DNA of 9,851 nucleotides from Planctomycetaceae bacterium (GTDB lineage Bacteria > Planctomycetota > Planctomycetia > Pirellulales > Pirellulaceae): the NCBI GenBank assembly GCA_012965455.1, contig DTSG01000358.1, positions 1-9,851 on the forward strand, written 5' to 3'. The notes beneath the pieces were generated by a model that saw only the letters and a list, made by a program, of their open reading frames with translations, searched no databases and was not told the origin of the DNA. The position numbers were made by a program, and so were the translations under genes. The first letter of the stretch is position 1. Each line of letters starts with the position of its first letter. Positions 7,972-9,851 of the stretch are shown here, piece by piece.

Positions 7972-9018
7972 GTGTCAGATCCCGCCTCAAAAATAGATCG
8001 CTACATCCGCCAAAGTGGATTTGCGCCCCTAGGTGAAGAGGGACAGCGGAAAATTGGCGATAGCACGATCGTCGTTTGTGGCTGCGGAGCTCTGGGCAGC
8101 GTCTTGGCCAACACGCTGGCTCGAGCGGGCGTTGGAAAACTACGAATCATCGACCGTGACTACTTAGAATGGAATAATCTACAGCGACAGGTGTTATACA
8201 CGGAAAAAGATGTCGCCGCAGGAATTCCCAAAGCGGTTGCTGCCAAAGCGCATTTAGAGGAAATCAACTCGGACATCGAAATCGAAGCGGTTGTCTGCCA
8301 CATCTCAGCGGACAATATTATCGAACTCGTACAAGATGCTGATTGCATTGTCGATGGCACTGACAATTTTGAAACCCGTTTTCTTATTAATGATGCCGCT
8401 ATCAAACTCAATATTCCATGGATCTACGGTGGTTGCATCGGCAGCGAAGGTCAGACAATGACCATTATTCCCGAACAGACGCCTTGCTTGCACTGTCTGA
8501 TGCAAGCCGGTCCGCCGCCGCCTGGTACCACACCCACGTGCGATTCCGCTGGCATCCTCGGATCTGTCATCAATGTAATAGCGTCAATTCAAGCGCTCGA
8601 AGCCTTGAAAATCGTAAGTGGCAATGCAAATCAGATCAGCCCCTATCTGCACGTATTTGATTTATGGGAAAATCGAGCGAGACAAGTAAAGCTTGATTCA
8701 CTGCTGGACCTCAAGACATGCCCTACATGTCATGAGCGCGATTTCAAATGGCTCGCTGCGGAACATGGTAGTTCGACAGCGGTACTCTGCGGGCGCAATG
8801 CCGTGCAAATCAATTTCCACAACGAACAATCCGTGTCACTCGACCAACTTGCAGACAAACTCAAGACATTCGGAACGGTAACCGCCAATGCCTACCTACT
8901 GCGTGCACAAATTGATGATTACCAACTAACGGTGTTTCCCGACGGGCGAGCAATTATCCATGGGACTGACGACCCCAACACCGCACACAGCCTGTACGCA
9001 AAATACATCGGTAATTAG
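7972..9018 (+). CDS. ThiF/MoeB/HesA-family adenylating (E1-like) enzyme with C-terminal extension
   Basis: A 348-residue E1-like enzyme. The family activates the C-terminal Gly of a ubiquitin-like sulfur carrier (ThiS or MoaD) by adenylation, for thiamine or molybdopterin synthesis. DRYIRQSGFAPLG (9-21) is the family start. The nucleotide-binding loop is GCGALGS (37-43), with Asp61 in RIIDRD and NNLQRQVLY (68-76) providing the ATP-contacting Asn and Arg. DGTDNFETR (128-136) is also typical. Zinc Cys pairs are C172/C175 and C250/C253. TCDSAGILGS (189-198) holds the candidate thiol Cys190. After residue 265 there is an extension with CGRNAVQI (273-280) and LTVFPDGRAIIHGTDDP (319-335), as seen in MoeB/ThiF-like proteins of planctomycetes and Bacillus; it is not a rhodanese domain. 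Start: GTG, 32 bases after ligA, with no clear Shine-Dalgarno, but no other start fits the conserved N-terminus. The carrier partner is not in the window, so ThiF versus MoeB cannot be decided. Confidence 0.9.
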   Translation: MSDPASKIDRYIRQSGFAPLGEEGQRKIGDSTIVVCGCGALGSVLANTLARAGVGKLRIIDRDYLEWNNLQRQVLYTEKDVAAGIPKAVAAKAHLEEINSDIEIEAVVCHISADNIIELVQDADCIVDGTDNFETRFLINDAAIKLNIPWIYGGCIGSEGQTMTIIPEQTPCLHCLMQAGPPPPGTTPTCDSAGILGSVINVIASIQALEALKIVSGNANQISPYLHVFDLWENRARQVKLDSLLDLKTCPTCHERDFKWLAAEHGSSTAVLCGRNAVQINFHNEQSVSLDQLADKLKTFGTVTANAYLLRAQIDDYQLTVFPDGRAIIHGTDDPNTAHSLYAKYIGN

Positions 9019-9048
9019 AACCTAACGGAAAACGCGAATCTCAGGGAC

Positions 9049-9074
9049 AAGCCCCTACGGTTTGGCTTTTTATT
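9049..9074 (+). terminator. Probable rho-independent terminator after the thiF-like gene
   Basis: AAGCC (9049-9053) pairs with GGCTT (9064-9068) across a 10-base loop that allows an inner CC/GG pairing. The right arm runs into a T-rich tract (TTTTTATT, 9067-9074). The stem is short, so it is moderate at best, but it lies 31 bases after the stop codon of the last gene of the unit, as expected. Confidence 0.45.
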
Positions 9075-9118
9075 AACGGTAAAATACTGATTGCCTCAAT
9101 GTGATACCTCTCGATAAC

Positions 9119-9147
9119 TTGCACGTTAAGCGCATTGGAATTAGAAT
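9119..9147 (+). promoter_or_regulatory. Candidate sigma70 promoter of the sugar-binding lipoprotein gene
   Basis: TTGCAC at 9119-9124, exactly 17 bases, then TAGAAT at 9142-9147 (five of six matches). The -35 keeps only TTG of the consensus. A transcript would start near 9154 and leave a leader of about 44 bases before the ATG at 9198. No clear sugar-repressor palindrome overlaps it. Confidence 0.4.
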
Positions 9148-9197
9148 CTAAAAATACCTTATCGATTTGTTTTGCTAACATTTACGCTGGAGTTACT

Positions 9198-9851
9198 ATG
9201 AACCGCCCTTATTTCCTTGCTTCCTTAATTCTATTTAGTGGCTCTCTTTTCGCCCTCACCGGCTGCGGCGACTCGGCACCCGATATCAGTGACAATTCGG
9301 GTTCCGATACCACCACCGCTATCAATTCAACGGACAGTGAAAATACTGTTGCCCGTTCAGAAATCGCAGAAGATACGCGACCGACCGTAGCCTACATCAC
9401 CAATGGCATTGCTTCGTTTTGGGATATTGCGAAAGCCGGAGCGTTAAAGGCTGGAGAAGATTTCGACGCTGAAGTGTTAGTGCAAATGCCAGCGAACGGA
9501 ATCGACGATCAAAAGCGGATGCTCGAAGATGCCATCACCAACGGTCTCGACGGTGTTGCTGTCAGCCCAATCAACTCAGATAATCAACTCGACCTACTCA
9601 ATGAAGTTGCTGAACATACTGTCCTGATTACACACGATTCCGACGCCGTAAACTCCGACCGCGAACTTTATATTGGAATGAGTAACTACGATGCCGGCCG
9701 CATGTGCGGAGAGCTCGTTGAAGCAGCGACGGCCGACATTGAGGGCACGGTTCCAGTCATGATTTTTGTCGGACGACTCGGACAAGAAAATGCCGATGCC
9801 CGCCGCCAAGGATTGATCGATCAACTGATGGGACGTGATTCAGATCCTACT
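9198..9851 (+). CDS. Lipoprotein sugar-type ABC transporter substrate-binding protein (RbsB-like), 3' end cut by window edge
   Basis: The first 218 residues are visible. A lipoprotein signal peptide (residues 1-22) ends in the lipobox LTGC, with Cys23 as the lipidated residue. Residues about 24-60 form a Ser/Thr/Asp/Asn-rich flexible linker. From about residue 61 a periplasmic-binding-protein type 1 fold of the ribose/galactose-binding class begins: RPTVAYITNGIASFWDIAKAG, then DDQKRMLEDAITNGLDGVAVSP, ITHDSDA, YIGMSNYDAGRMCGE, and PVMIFVGRLGQENADARRQG. The protein would be anchored outside the cytoplasmic membrane and would deliver a sugar or similar ligand to an ABC permease and ATPase expected downstream of the window. 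GGAG at 9189-9192, 5 bases before the ATG, supports the start. A probable terminator and promoter separate it from the thiF-like gene, so it opens a new unit. The ligand cannot be told from this part. Confidence 0.92.
   Translation, partial: MNRPYFLASLILFSGSLFALTGCGDSAPDISDNSGSDTTTAINSTDSENTVARSEIAEDTRPTVAYITNGIASFWDIAKAGALKAGEDFDAEVLVQMPANGIDDQKRMLEDAITNGLDGVAVSPINSDNQLDLLNEVAEHTVLITHDSDAVNSDRELYIGMSNYDAGRMCGELVEAATADIEGTVPVMIFVGRLGQENADARRQGLIDQLMGRDSDPT

Noticed and set aside
9100..9115. TGTGAT as half of a CRP-type site before the sugar-binding gene
   Set aside because: The second half-site TCACA is missing at the required spacing.
1..9851. Mobile element, CRISPR array, toxin-antitoxin or phage-defence system
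   Set aside because: No terminal repeats, spacer-repeat pattern, transposase or integrase motifs, or nuclease/defence domains were seen; all sizeable genes are explained as housekeeping, transport or unknown.

Overview
The window looks like a piece of a planctomycete chromosome, most likely from the Pirellulaceae group. This is inferred from protein style, not from a marker gene. The clues are a secreted PQQ-type beta-propeller protein with the QFRGPG-type N-terminus, a ThiF/MoeB protein with a CGRNAVQI motif and a DGRAIIHGTDDP tail, and a lipoprotein sugar-binding protein with an FVGRLGQENA segment. Base composition is moderate and fairly even. No transposase, integrase, CRISPR array, tRNA or rRNA was seen. 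Genes are dense and ordinary in codon use.

Left part (1-5280, minus strand, read right to left): uvrA (nucleotide excision repair) comes first. A Cys-rich protein of unknown function overlaps its stop codon by the 4 bases ATGA. After a 93-base gap comes a secreted PQQ-like beta-propeller protein that runs off the left edge. The first two are almost certainly co-transcribed.

Middle (5281-5564): a divergent intergenic region that should drive uvrA leftwards and a ligA operon rightwards. It carries a good sigma70-type promoter for the rightward operon, and that promoter also settles the start codon of the first rightward gene.

Right part (5565-9018, plus strand): a small two-helix membrane protein, ligA (NAD+-dependent DNA ligase) starting inside the membrane protein's stop codon, and a ThiF/MoeB/HesA-family adenylating enzyme 32 bases further on. 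All three genes use non-ATG starts (GTG, TTG, GTG). A probable terminator follows. A new transcription unit then begins with a lipoprotein sugar-ABC substrate-binding protein that runs off the right edge.

Functionally the core of the window is DNA repair and replication: UvrA recognises damage, and LigA seals the nicks left after excision and resynthesis. The two genes are arranged back to back. I found no convincing undescribed multi-gene system. The most interesting unexplained items are the uvrA-coupled protein, which looks like a decayed glycoside hydrolase family 2 protein, and the ligA-coupled membrane protein.
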